Assembly: GCA_003439945.1 (NCBI GenBank) | Contig: QVRM01003901.1 | Coordinates: 1,720,501-1,784,500, forward strand | From: Dermanyssus gallinae | Taxonomy: Eukaryota > Arthropoda > Arachnida > Mesostigmata > Dermanyssidae | DNA: 64,000 nucleotides | Direction of reading: 5' to 3' | Part shown: piece after piece, positions 36,336-46,060 of the stretch | Layout: every line of letters starts with the position of its first letter | Numbering within the stretch: the first letter of the stretch is position 1 | The notes under the pieces: generated by a model | Databases searched by the model: none | The model's input: only the letters and a program-made list of their open reading frames with translations | Told to the model about the DNA's origin: nothing | Made by a program: the position numbers and the translations under genes

Positions 36336-36848
36336 CTACTTCCAAAAGGCGCTCAAAGATGGCAGAATATGGGAATATGTGTGACCAGCAGATGCAGCTT
36401 CCGCAGCAGATCCACTCTCGTGTTCCGAAATATAGGTCGTGATCGTCTTGTGTCGGTGACGCATATAGTGCCCCATGCCGTGATAGTTGAAGCCTCCAAT
36501 GCCACCCATTGGGGTCACGAAATGCGGCTTCACCGTTTCCGACGTTCCGAAGCCGTAGCCGCCACCTCCCTCGTAGCCTCCTCCGTGGTAGTGGCCAAGT
36601 CCACCCAGGCCGCCGCTGTATGAGGGACGGCTTCCGTAGCCGACAATGTCAAATGTCGGCTTGTAGCCAGCGTACGAATGCGGAGTGATCACGACCGGCG
36701 GCGGCGGTTTGTGTGCGGCCGCGTAAACCACCGCTGGTGGAGACTGTTGAGCCGAAATGCCATATCCATGATATGGTGTGCTGAAGCCAAACGATTTCTT
36801 TTTCTGGAACCCGAACTTGTGAAAGAGTGGGTATTTCCCTAGGTTTTG
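36336..36848 (-). CDS. secreted Gly/Tyr/His-rich protein, exon 2
   Basis: Second and last coding exon (170 codons plus TAG) of a probable secreted structural protein, read from 36848 down. The acceptor is TTTCTGTTTACTCGCTTCAG| followed by CAA in phase 0, which matches the phase-0 end of exon 1 at 42731-42892. The joined protein would be 224 residues. It has a basic linker (FQKKKSFGF), a Pro run (HKPPPPVVI), a Gly/Tyr/His core (GHYHGGGYEGGGGYGFG) and a polar, Ala/Ser/His tail, with no cysteine in the mature part. This composition is typical of arthropod cuticle, silk or glue proteins; I see no chitin-binding RR consensus. The frame also stays open 84 bases upstream of the acceptor, so an alternative start at 36932 is possible but lacks a signal peptide. 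AATAAA signals lie near 36020-36055. Confidence 0.7.
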   Translation of the reverse strand, partial: QNLGKYPLFHKFGFQKKKSFGFSTPYHGYGISAQQSPPAVVYAAAHKPPPPVVITPHSYAGYKPTFDIVGYGSRPSYSGGLGGLGHYHGGGYEGGGGYGFGTSETVKPHFVTPMGGIGGFNYHGMGHYMRHRHKTITTYISEHESGSAAEAASAGHTYSHILPSLSAFWK

Positions 36849-37707
36849 CTGAAGCGAGTAAACAGAAACGCAGTAGAATATTTGCAAAATGTTACGTTCG
36901 AGGCCAAAGTTTCGAGCCCAAGAGATGGTCACTTAGGTCAGTGGGTGCGTGAATACTTCGGTTACTTCAAATTGAAAACGACCGTATAAACGAATCAACG
37001 TCATATATCGTCTAAGGATAAAATAGCGCACATTAGCCGTCTAGAGGAAGATAAAACTAGCCAATCTTTATAAAGCTGAAATGTTTTTTTTCTGCTAATA
37101 TGAGGCCAAGGTTGTTCAAAGCAGCCTTTTCTGCAGTCTTTAAAATGTCCATTAACACACCGTTAACTAAGAGCTATGGCGCATATTGCTCTAACCTGCA
37201 AGATACAAAGTGTCCTCACCGCTATCGCCAGGGCCCCAATTAAACCAACCTGATAGTAACGACTGGGCATATGAAGTGATTTATGTGAGGGCTGCGAAAG
37301 AGAAGCGTAAGTCAGTTGAACGAACTCTGCTCTCCAGCCAAGGGACGCATCAGGAAGCGCACTATACTGCAGCTAATGGCTTTACTTAAGACTCGTAGTA
37401 TTATTATGTGCATTGTAAAATCCGTTCGCCGCTTTGCTTCGCTTTTGTTGAGCGTTGTGTACGTGACAGCTTTCTCTCTAACAAACCCTCTCGGGCGTAT
37501 TGTATCACTATTAATTGAGCGTTTTTCCCCTTAACATAGCGCTGATATAGTTCACTGCGCCTAACGAAGCTGCGGCAGCACCCCTAGATATAATGCATGA
37601 CCACATCTAAACTTTTTATAATTGGTGAGATAGGGAGCTTGGTACTTAAGGCGCATTTTTCTAAGCATGGTCTATGTGTTTTTTTTAAATAAAAAAATGT
37701 CTTTGTT

Positions 37708-37710
<3 letters not shown>

Positions 37711-37746
<36 letters not shown>
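37711..37746. repeat. (AT)n microsatellite
   Basis: About 18 AT units inside the intron. Confidence 0.95.
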
Positions 37747-37748
<2 letters not shown>

Positions 37749-38492
37749 GTCACTATACCGCATGTTTCGTGTAATACTTTCAACAGAAGAACTAACAGTA
37801 GGCTGTACATAAAATTTCTCGCAATAATAGTTTGACTACAACATGTGCTGTTCAGATACTATTTTCTTTGTGTAGTATATATATATGGACAGTACACTTC
37901 TCCAAAAAACTTTTCTGACACTAAAGCTCACTAAAAGTGTGTTACTCAATGATTGGGGTTATGGACTTACACAGTAGGGTTCACGAAAATTACAATGAGT
38001 TCAAAAATATTGTAAAATTATTTTACATGATAATTTAAACGTGACCTTTGTGTCATTTATTTTTAAATATAAACGGTCCGGGTTTCCTAATGTAAGCGAA
38101 TGATCAGCTGTAAATAGTACGCCGTGCAAGTAACAATATAACTCATTTCTATTAATGCATGCAGCTGAATGTGTAGCCTTAGAGGATATATGTATCATGC
38201 TACATCATTCTTTAGTTTGTACAGGGTGAAACGCCTCTATTTGAAAGGTCTGCTTAAGTGGTGTCCATGTGACAGCCCACTGGCTCAGATTCCTGTCATA
38301 ACAGTAATGTCTTAATCAGGCGCAAAAGAGCAAGCTTTCTTGGTGGCAATCATTTCCTAGCACCCACATTAAGCGTTTGGTTATGGTCGTTGACTTATAC
38401 ACATGAGCTCTTTTAGTGTGGTATTCGCATTAATATTTTTTTTAAATAATCGCACTTATTGTAAAATGTGACGGTTTAACTGTATATATCAA

Positions 38493-38502
38493 TGTGACAT
38501 AG

Positions 38503-38542
<40 letters not shown>

Positions 38543-38545
38543 ACA
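38493..38545. repeat. (AT)n flanked by a 9-bp perfect inverted repeat
   Basis: TGTGACATA (38493-38501) and TATGTCACA (38537-38545) flank an AT array, so the whole block can extrude as a cruciform. Confidence 0.85.
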
Positions 38546-38660
38546 GTGGCGTCCATGCATGTACAGGTTGCATGTAGTCTGCAAACATATAATATGTACA
38601 TGTCTATCGCAACATCCTACCAAATGCGCGTAAACATTTATTCTCATAATTATTCCGCCG

Positions 38661-38688
<28 letters not shown>
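38661..38688. repeat. (TA)n array, mariner target
   Basis: About 14 TA units; the mariner begins right at its right edge. Confidence 0.95.
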
Positions 38689-38691
<3 letters not shown>

Positions 38692-40271
38692 TCCCTGAAA
38701 AAAAATAGGGCCACCCATGTTTGCCACATTTCACGTATTTATTATAACCGATTGTATAAAGATCATAATGATACATGCTCACAGAGTAACAGCGGATACT
38801 TTTATCGACATTTGGGGTATCGGGTTACCTTAAAACACAAGATTTCGACATTTGGCACAGCTACGCTGCGAAAAAATTATAAAGTCACCACCAAGATGCA
38901 TGTCTTAGCGAGTGAATTGAGTGGAATAACAACGTTTGAGCTCATTTAACGACTCGACAGAAACAAAGGCAGACCTCCTACCAGAAGTTTTTTCTTTGTT
39001 GAAAAACGATAGGCTTAGGCTGGCGCCTCATGGGTAAAAAAAAGGCCCATATCAAGACTTATAAGAACATCGGCCTCTCTAATCGCAAAATTCCCGTCAA
39101 ATAAGGTGTTGTGTCTAAGAAGTAAATAACTTTGTTAATTTAGGTCAAAAATACGCCGTAAAAAAAAGAGTTCAGGCGTCCAAATTCTATTTTGGGACGA
39201 AACAACCTGCAATTCTGAAGAAAGCGTCGAACTCTGCGCCCTCGGCGAGGGCGATTGCGGCGGCGGCCGACGTGCAAACGAACGTGCGAGATGTGCAAAG
39301 CTTCCTCAGGAAGACACATTGGCAAAATACACAAGAAAAAACAACGATTGACCGCTGAACGATGAAAGCTCGTCTTGACTTCACCCACGATAAAATGTCA
39401 TGGACAACTGAGTGCCCACGATACGATGTCATGGACCACTGAGTGACACAGAGTGCTTTTTTCGGATGAAAAAAAGTTTAACTTTGATGAACCGGATCGA
39501 TGTAACGATTATTTGCTTGAAGTCCGCAAGGAAAAACGAATTTTGTCAAAACGTCACTCAGGTGGCTGTTCAGTGGTGGTCTGGGCTGCTGTCGGGTATT
39601 ATACAAAGTCGCCGATTGTTTTTTTAGACGGTCGTGTTTATTCGACGCGCTACGGGGATTTACTAAAAGAGCAATCGGCGCATTTTAAGCTGATGGGAGG
39701 GCCAGACTTCGTTTTTACGCACGATAACGCCCCGACTCACACCGCCAGGCGGATCGCAAGCTGGTTCGATCAACGTCACATTGAAGTCCTTCGCTGGCTT
39801 GCACTCTCACCTGATGTTAATATGATCCAGAATGTGTGGAGCTAGCTCGAACAATAAGTTTACACCGATAAAAAACAATTTTCGAGGCTTGGGACGAGCT
39901 CTTGCAAATGTCATCCAAAATTTGTTTAACACTATACCAAACCGCACTTTTGAGGTTATCAGACTTAATGGAAAGTTCACTGAGTATTAAGTATAGTTGC
40001 TAAATGCCGTGAAATTAGCCCAAATGCCGTTAATCTGCTTAATTACTTTGTTAAAACAGGTATCTTGCTAGTGGCCTTATAATTTATTCGCGGTGTAGCT
40101 GTGCCATATGTGAAAATCTCGTGGTTCAAAGTAATCCGAGACTCCAAATGTCGATAGAAGTTTCCGCTGTTACTCTGTGAGCATGTATCACTGTGATCTT
40201 TACACGATTGGTTATAATAAACGCGTGAAATGTAACAAATATGGGTGGCCCTATATTTTTTTCGGGGACTG
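38689..40271 (+). mobile_element. Tc1/mariner element with long terminal inverted repeats
   Basis: A complete 1583-bp element flanked by TA on both sides (38687-38688, 40272-40273). The outer ends are CAGTCCCTGAAAA on the left and the complement of CAGTCCCCGAAAA on the right. Inverted similarity runs about 225 bp inward (38689 to about 38915; about 40045 to 40271) at roughly 80-85 percent by eye. It lies in the intron of the Gly-rich protein gene. The single internal gene is a broken transposase. TIR divergence and the stops mean an old, immobile copy, although the intact ends could be mobilised in trans. The next expected relatives are Tc3-like mariners of arthropods. Confidence 0.9.
38950..39980 (+). 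pseudogene. Tc3-like mariner transposase, inactivated
   Basis: The conserved catalytic half is open at 39453-39845: FSDEKKFNFD (first Asp), SGGCSVVVWAAVGYYTKSP, then FTHDNAPTHTARR (second Asp), then LSPDVNMIQNVWS. In active DD34E enzymes the last block is SPDLNPIE-N; here the catalytic Glu is Gln (CAG, 39828-39830) and a Trp codon has become TAG (39843-39845). Downstream pieces (LEQ-stop-VYTDKKQF) continue the family pattern in frame. The N-terminal helix-turn-helix half (38950-39450) is legible only as scattered pieces such as KGRPPTRS and HIGKIHKKKQRL with stops and shifts. The protein cannot catalyse transposition. Confidence 0.85.
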
Positions 40272-40599
40272 TATATGGGTGTGTTTATGGTCTTGCGTGG
40301 ACAGCAATGCCACATACATTCAACCAGATTTCGTGCGCACGCGTGACTTCTGTACATACATGCACGGAACCCACGGTATTTAGCAATTCGTGGTAAGAAA
40401 TGCGGTTATAATAATTTGAACCTGATTCTGCAAATTTGAAGAAATATTGTTTCAGACCGGTCATCCCCCTCACTTCATGCGGTTTTAACATTTGACCCAA
40501 TATAATGTTGTAACTATACATTGAATGCCTATACATTTAGATATTATTATGCACACCACATACGCACAAATTCTCTCGGTTTCGCAAAGTTTATTTTTT

Positions 40600-40775
40600 G
40601 CATTAGGCAAAATTTCAGCACACAATTAACGTTCACGGATTTGCGTTCGCATTGCTTTATAAGGTAGATCCCATTAATACAAATGTGCAACGGTAGGAAT
40701 CGAACCCGTGCGCCTATGTGTCTTCTCCGGTCGCAAGGCGCGCGCGAATGCACCAAGCTACCGGGCTCGACTAAA
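40600..40775 (-). mobile_element. tRNA-derived SINE candidate, family 3
   Basis: On the minus strand, TAGCTTGGTGCA (A box, 40749-40760) and GGTTCGATTCC (B box, 40696-40706) are spaced as in a tRNA with a long variable arm. The ends do not form a full acceptor stem, so this is a SINE head or tRNA pseudogene rather than a working tRNA. The downstream body ends in an A-rich stretch near 40600. No second copy is seen in the window. Confidence 0.5.
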
Positions 40776-41860
40776 AGGCGAACCAGGAGCGTTCTTGAAC
40801 ATTATCGGAGTCGGTTAAGGCAGGCTCTCGTTTAAAAAAACTTAAAGTAATTTATGCATTAAATGATCTGAATTTCACAGCACTGTTGAAATTTTGGTGC
40901 CTCTTGTCTGGTCTTCTTTTGGGCTAAAGTATTTTCTCTTTATAGTAATTTGTGCTTTTCTCCCTTTTATCGTTAATGCTGAACAACTTGAAGCGATAGC
41001 CTTGATAATGCTGATAGCTTTACCACACTGCTGACATGCTAATAGGTGACGCAATTTGGGGAACGCTCTTACCCACGTTGCACCTTGTAACAACCTTCCT
41101 AATCCCACTTCTTATCAGGTGCACCAGATTGTGGTGCTGCGTAGAACACATTGGTCACATTAGGCATAGCTGTTTTCAAGCACTCGTGGTAGCTAAATTA
41201 GGTAAAGGAGCTTCAAGTTCGTTAGTTTGAGCACGATGTATACTCATGATTGACGAGGGTACTTTTCGTCTTCCTGGAGTTTCCCGTGACTGAAATTTGG
41301 TGGAGGTTGCACTGGCAGGTTGCTTACATTTACGTTTTAACAAAAGCACTGGCAGAACACGTCCAGAGGATATGACTTTCGAACGCACTATGTAGGATTT
41401 GATCAGGATAATTCTCATTGCACGCACTGCATCTAAATGAATAGTGGCACTATTTTTTTTATTTACCGTTTCTGACTCAGCAAAGGCCTGCTTCAAGATA
41501 ATACCGTAAAAGGGGCATCATTAAGTCCAGAATTTCGAATAGAACAATATTATGGAGTTTAGCCGCCCTAAACAATACATATCTCACTTAAGGTAAAGGG
41601 AATTTATGAAATAGCCTGTGTCATTCGGAATCTACCAACGTATATGGATTGACGTCATGGCGGCATTAAAAACGAAAACTTCAAGAAGGCGTTCCCTTTT
41701 GTACCTTACTGGGTGAGTTTATTAAAAACGTGTACGCCGATCGAAAATATTATAGAGATAATGGTTGTGATTCTCAACGCGAAAGAAGACCTAACCGACC
41801 CGAAATCGCAAAGTTGAAACACCAAAAATAGTTGTGTCTATTAGCCTCTAGCTTCCTACT

Positions 41861-42061
41861 TTGAGTATCGCGAAGCAATTGTTAGATGAACAACACGACG
41901 TTAGTTCGGCTGAATCAACCCTGGCAGCGTGCAAAATAATCCTGAAATACATGGAAGAGCCTTTTTGCCAATATTCGGCTTTTGTCAATATTAGGGGCGC
42001 GTTTAACTCTGAGTCGCAAAATCTTATTATGCATAAGCTTGTTGAACTGGCAGTTTCGTAA
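41861..42061 (+). pseudogene. RT fragment in the intron
   Basis: A 66-codon plus frame contains SAFVNIRGAFNSES preceded by a helix-like stretch and followed by IMHKLVELAV. This resembles RT block 3 ('a.fldI.gAFn.v....i...L...'), with the catalytic Asp replaced by Asn. Too short for family assignment. Confidence 0.4.
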
Positions 42062-42601
42062 AATTACTAAAATTCCTCAACAGCGTTCCAATTCCGCATC
42101 TCAGTATTATTAGCGAAGGCTTTTTTGCATAAAAACATCACCGCAGAAGAAACTGCGGGGCTTAACCACGGAGCTCATTTTTGACCACTGCCCCTAACTC
42201 TTCTAATCACCGACTTACTTACTCTTATAAATCATCAGCGCCCTGCGGCAAAAGTAAGCGTTCTGAGCCAATAATCCCGTAAGATACGACAAGCGTAGGT
42301 TCAATAAACGGAAAACGCGTGCAAACATGTTTCCATACAGATTTCAACACTAAATTGCGAAACGAAAGGATACCATGAACTGACGAAGAATTCTACGTGC
42401 AGACGCAATAAATTGTAGAGCCCTAGATATACGTAATATGCGAGCACTTATGCCAAAATTCTTTCAATGAACCAGCTTGCAATGCCAGCAAGAAAAGCAC
42501 TGTCAAGAATAAATTAATAAGTAAATAAATAAAATGTTTAGGCTCTGTGGGTGAAAATTTAATGTTTTTCTTCATACATACTACGCCGGAGGTACTTCGT
42601 A

Positions 42602-42608
42602 ATATATA

Positions 42609-42667
<59 letters not shown>
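42602..42667. repeat. (AT)n microsatellite in the intron
   Basis: About 32 AT units with one TTT interruption, about 65 bp from the donor of exon 1. Confidence 0.95.
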
Positions 42668-42670
<3 letters not shown>

Positions 42671-42730
42671 TCATCGGTGAGTTATTTATATAAGTAGTAC
42701 AAAAGTATTCACACTAGTTTTGCCACTAAC

Positions 42731-42892
42731 CTCAAACGATGACCCAAATCGTCCGCCGAAGAACGGCAGTCCCTTGCCAACGTAGTATTCCTTGTGAATG
42801 TTCAAAAACGGAAACAGAAATATGCTCTGTACGGTCGGAAAGCACAACAAACCTATTGTCGCGGTAACTATTAGGAGTAACGCAGTTTGCAT
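42731..42892 (-). CDS. secreted Gly/Tyr/His-rich protein, exon 1 (signal peptide)
   Basis: 54 codons from ATG at 42892 to the donor GAG|GTTAGT (intron from 42730, phase 0). The protein starts with a textbook signal peptide (MQTALLLIVTATIGLLCF, cleavage likely after TVQS) followed by an aromatic segment, HKEYYVGKGLPFFGG. The start is preceded by GAAAAA and by a leader of about 95 nt running back to a TATA box at 43018-43025. Joining to exon 2 at 36848 keeps frame and composition (GGRFGSSFE then QNLGKYPLFHKFGF). The frame stays open 15 codons past the donor, so an unspliced 68-residue product is the alternative. The join is inferred from phase and splice consensus only. Confidence 0.65.
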
Positions 42893-43017
42893 TTTTTCAT
42901 AGATAGCTAGACTTAAAGGTTTGAATAAAATAAGTATTGTCGCTGTTATGCTGTTTTTTCTGTGGGACTCTAGTCAGGTCAGTTGCAGCTAAAGATGATC
43001 CCGGACAGCTGTTGCTC

Positions 43018-43025
43018 TATTTATA
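43018..43025 (-). promoter_or_regulatory. TATA box of the Gly-rich protein gene
   Basis: TATAAATA on the minus strand, about 125 nt upstream of ATG 42892, fits a start site near 42990. The palindrome GGTCAATT-atc-AATTGACC sits immediately upstream (43027-43045). About 80 bp spanning TATA and leader recurs at 44441-44527, which supports function. Confidence 0.6.
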
Positions 43026-43026
43026 C

Positions 43027-43045
43027 GGTCAATTGATAATTGACC
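43027..43045. promoter_or_regulatory. palindrome next to the TATA box, possible factor site
   Basis: Perfect 8-bp arms around a 3-nt centre, abutting the TATA box. At the duplicated promoter (44514-44532) the same block is present but one arm has decayed. Confidence 0.4.
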
Positions 43046-43398
43046 GGCGGTTCATTAAAACGCGCGCGGACTTGATCCCGGTTACCTACACAGATCTTCC
43101 CTCATCAGTGCGTGACAGCCAGCAAGGGTAATCATGTGGTAAGGGTATCACCGCCACCGTCGCCAATCGGCTCCGAGTAGTAGCTGACACCTTGGCACCC
43201 AGCTTTGTTTACTGACAACGGCTGCTCGCAAAATTAAACTAGTAGGGATGTTGTACTGATTTACGAGGGGGAGAGGGCTTACAGGGCTAACAAGCACACA
43301 CATATATAATACATACATACACATATGGATCTATATACATACGCACTCGTATATATGTGTATGCATATACATATGTATGCATAAAAAAAGAAAGTTTC

Positions 43399-43494
43399 TT
43401 TATTGAAAAGAGAGACGATACCACATATTTCATCAACAACATTACGTGCACGGCGGATTAGCAAAGTCTTATTGACAACTTGAGCTCTGGCCAT
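43399..43494 (-). CDS. possible 3' exon of the second signal-peptide gene (weak)
   Basis: Downstream on the minus strand of the exon-1 candidate at 44122-44276 are two AG acceptors, at 43495 and 43487. Both can accept its phase-2 end. The first gives a short C-terminus with a stop near 43460 and an AATAAA at about 43399. The second gives AQVVNKTLLIRRARNVVDEI and runs on into AT-repeat-encoded residues. Neither has a good polypyrimidine tract, so the link is doubtful. Confidence 0.2.
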
Positions 43495-43861
43495 CTCGAA
43501 TGCATGGTTAATTAGGCCATTCCACTAAGTTGTTCGACCTTACAGTAACTACTCTGAAAGTTGCAATCACTAATGAAAATCGATCGCGCATATTCATGGT
43601 CCTCTGCAAGAGCCTAGAGGAACTCCCGACGTACATAAATTGTACGTACGGCTGCATTTGGACTATTTTGTATTTGTCACCTAACATTGCCGGCGACTGT
43701 CACGGCTGTAACGTGTGACAGCTAGATGAGGCCAGGTGTTCTGGCGGTCTATAGTTAATAATCGTTGACGAATGTTTGATCGTGTAAAGATTTTATGGTA
43801 TGGACTACTCTGACTTTTGCACGTTTGGGAAAACCGGGTGAAATGGAATATACCGCGCTAT

Positions 43862-43863
<2 letters not shown>

Positions 43864-43897
<34 letters not shown>
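43864..43897. repeat. (AT)n microsatellite
   Basis: About 17 AT units. Confidence 0.95.
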
Positions 43898-43900
<3 letters not shown>

Positions 43901-44121
43901 CCGCTAAAGTAAAATTAATTGTAATATGCTAGAAACACGCGCCACGCGTTGCAATGAGGGGAAATAGCAGGGGCATAGTTTCATTGTCTTTCTGCTTCTA
44001 GCTAAATCGTTCGACAGAAATAACCAGACAACTCAAGCTGGGCTCAAGTTTTCTGTCAGTGCGGCCAGGCATTTGTGTGACGCGGCAGCTAATCTGCTGT
44101 TTTTGGTGTTCTGTCACTCAC

Positions 44122-44276
44122 ACAACATCGCCAACGACTGTCTCTGTGTGCAACATGGGGCAGCAGCTATCCATGACGGATGTTGATGAGTCTCCGGCGG
44201 TGGCGGGATTCGTTTCCGCTGGTGCGCGTGCCAAAAGCGACGACACTAAAAGACAGCCAAGCGCAAACAGCATCAT
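44122..44276 (-). CDS. candidate first exon of a second secreted protein
   Basis: From ATG at 44276 the minus strand encodes a hydrophobic signal-like start, MMLFALGCLLVSSLLARA, then a Thr/Ser/Ala segment and MDSCCPMLH. It ends in GTTGT|GTGAGT, a strong donor (intron from 44121). Without splicing it stops after 52 residues at 44118. The start lies about 230 nt downstream of a TATA/leader block (44505-44512) that is a copy of the promoter of the Gly-rich gene, so the two may be tandem, co-regulated genes. An upstream ATG in the leader weakens the case. Family unknown. Confidence 0.4.
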
Positions 44277-44440
44277 CGCGAAACGATAGCTATTTGTGCC
44301 AACTTAGATGTTACGATATAATTTTTACACAATTTCGGTATAATTCTATTGCGAAAGCAGTTCTGCAGCACGGCTAGCACAACGGTATCGCCATCCCTCA
44401 CAACCCCGCGTACCCATTGCATCCGCACTCATTGAGGCTG

Positions 44441-44527
44441 TTTCGTCTGTTGGACTCTTGTCAGATCAGTTATAGCTAAAAATAGTCTCGGACAACTGTT
44501 GCTCTATTTATACGGTCAATTAATAAT
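44441..44527 (-). promoter_or_regulatory. duplicated TATA/leader block (TATA 44505-44512)
   Basis: This aligns with 42955-43037 at about 80 percent by eye: ggactcttgtcagatcagtt against ggactctagtcaggtcagtt, then ggacaactgttgctctattt against ggacagctgttgctctattt, then tatacggtcaatt. TATA box, spacing and initial transcribed region are all kept. It may serve the exon at 44122-44276 or be a dead paralogue's promoter. Confidence 0.6.
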
Positions 44528-44971
44528 TAACAATAAATTGGACGAAAATTTATATCACAATGTTGTCTAAGTGAACGTATCAACACGACATTTTATAGGC
44601 CCGAAGTGCGATTCTTTGCGTGAGCTGTTTATCCACAGGCAAAATATCCTGTGTGGTGTATATATCATTCACGCATGAAGTGTACCTCCACGACAAGATA
44701 GGGGTGAGCCCATCATTTGAAATTATTTTGGCCCTCTTTAATATCTCTTTATAGACACTACCCTAGATGATTGCACGGTCCAACAACGGCACGACGTTCT
44801 GATTTGGCATCGATAGGAATGGCTGAAAATACCGCCGCTGTGGTCCACATTGTGTAACATTGTCTATGGCTATCAGTGGTGCGGCAACGTGTTCTGGGAT
44901 CGGATTTAGCAATTTAGCCATACAAATTTTAACTGGCACAAGAACTCTAGCCTACGGGCCATTAGGAGCGG

Positions 44972-45319
44972 CTAAACTTTGCCATTTGAGCTTTCGGGAT
45001 GATGCAGCGTGATGCCGATTCTGTGATGAATCGCTTCGTGTGATTCACGAAAGCCGTTAGATATACCATATGCGACAGTCTGTCCGAAGGAATCACTCGA
45101 CCCTATTTTGACACCCCACGGTGAATAGCGAGCGTTACTGCAGCATATCAATGTACTGTCTTTGGCCGAATTTGGATGCGAGTGAACTCTATCTATAGTG
45201 ATTCCAACAATATTGTGCCACCGGTCACGCCCCCGGCATGCGTAAGGTAATGGAGCATTTGAGAATAAAGTCTCCCGGACGGGTAATCTCGCGTAGCGGG
45301 GACATTTACCAGCCTTCAA
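44972..45319 (-). other. unrecognised open frame
   Basis: 115 codons on the minus strand with mixed, protein-like composition (DRWHNIVGITIDRVHS, SSDSFGQTVAYGISNGF). Short open pieces in other frames follow at 44780-44560 (AKIISNDGLTPILSW). It may be a decayed transposase or a host exon. I see no catalytic motif and no clear splice ends. Confidence 0.2.
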
Positions 45320-45612
45320 GATTCTGCGCTTTAGTGCTGCTATTTATCCGTGAGTTTTATACTAGTAAAGTGCACGCTAGTAATCCCACGGCCATCTACA
45401 AACCAGAAACCCACATTGAAGTCTGAATTATGTGCGCTGAAATTTGATGTGCCGTACAGCCTGTAAAAACCAAGAAGATCACTACTTCAACGATAATGTA
45501 CTTTATTAAATATATTCACTTCACTATAGCTGATTAAATAAATAATATATATGAAACACTTGTGTTGATGTTTCTTTAAATATCTCAGACTATTCTGTGA
45601 ACATCCTGTTTT

Positions 45613-45633
45613 ATATATATATATATATATATA
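45613..45633. repeat. (TA)n, immediately left of SINE family 2
   Basis: About 10 TA units abutting the SINE head. Confidence 0.9.
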
Positions 45634-45858
45634 GCGGCGTGGTCTAGGCGCTAGTGTGTTAGTCATGGTTCTCATCTACCGGGGTGTCGCCGGTTTGATC
45701 CCTGTTGTTGATAGATTTTTTGAGCGATGCTCATTGAGAAAAGATGAAAAACCATATCGCCGAGAATCAGCCACCATGCTGCCAGGACTGCTGCGGCAGC
45801 TCTCTCTCTCTCTCTCTCATCTCTCTTTCTCTCGATATAGATAATTAAAAAAAAAAAA
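45634..45858 (+). mobile_element. tRNA-derived SINE, family 2
   Basis: The tRNA-like head has an A box tggtctaggcgctag (45640-45654) and a B box ggtttgatccc (45692-45702). It is followed by a body with agcgatgctcattgagaaaa and cagccaccatgctgccagga, a (CT)n run near 45799-45825, and an A tail of about 15 (45847-45861). The head and body differ from SINE family 1. The open frame across it is not a gene. Confidence 0.7.
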
Positions 45859-45861
45859 AAA

Positions 45862-46012
45862 ATATCTATATATATAGCTATATATATATATAATATATAT
45901 ATTATATATATATATTATATATATTAGATATATAGCTATTTACTATATATATATAGATATATATATATATATATATATAATATCTATATAATTATATTTA
46001 TATAGTATATAT

Positions 46013-46058
<46 letters not shown>
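45862..46058. repeat. 197-bp nearly pure A/T island
   Basis: Composed of ATAT tracts broken by short motifs such as TAGATA, TAGCTA and TATTTA that are often mirrored, so several overlapping stem-loops are possible. G and C are almost absent. Confidence 0.9.

Positions 46059-46060
<2 letters not shown>

Larger units (their letters stand above)
36849..42730 (-). other. large intron of the Gly-rich secreted protein gene
   Basis: Bounded by GAG|GTTAGT (donor, 42730) and CAG| (acceptor, 36849), both phase 0. It holds three (AT)n arrays, a complete mariner, a SINE-like element and an RT scrap, listed separately. Otherwise it is AT-rich and featureless. Confidence 0.55.

Noticed and set aside
40690..40771. 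Functional tRNA gene on the minus strand
   Set aside because: A and B boxes are good, but the two ends do not pair as an acceptor stem; a SINE head or tRNA pseudogene fits better.
44972..45319. MULE- or piggyBac-type transposase
   Set aside because: No DDE-spaced acids or zinc-binding residues could be identified, so it is left as an unrecognised frame.
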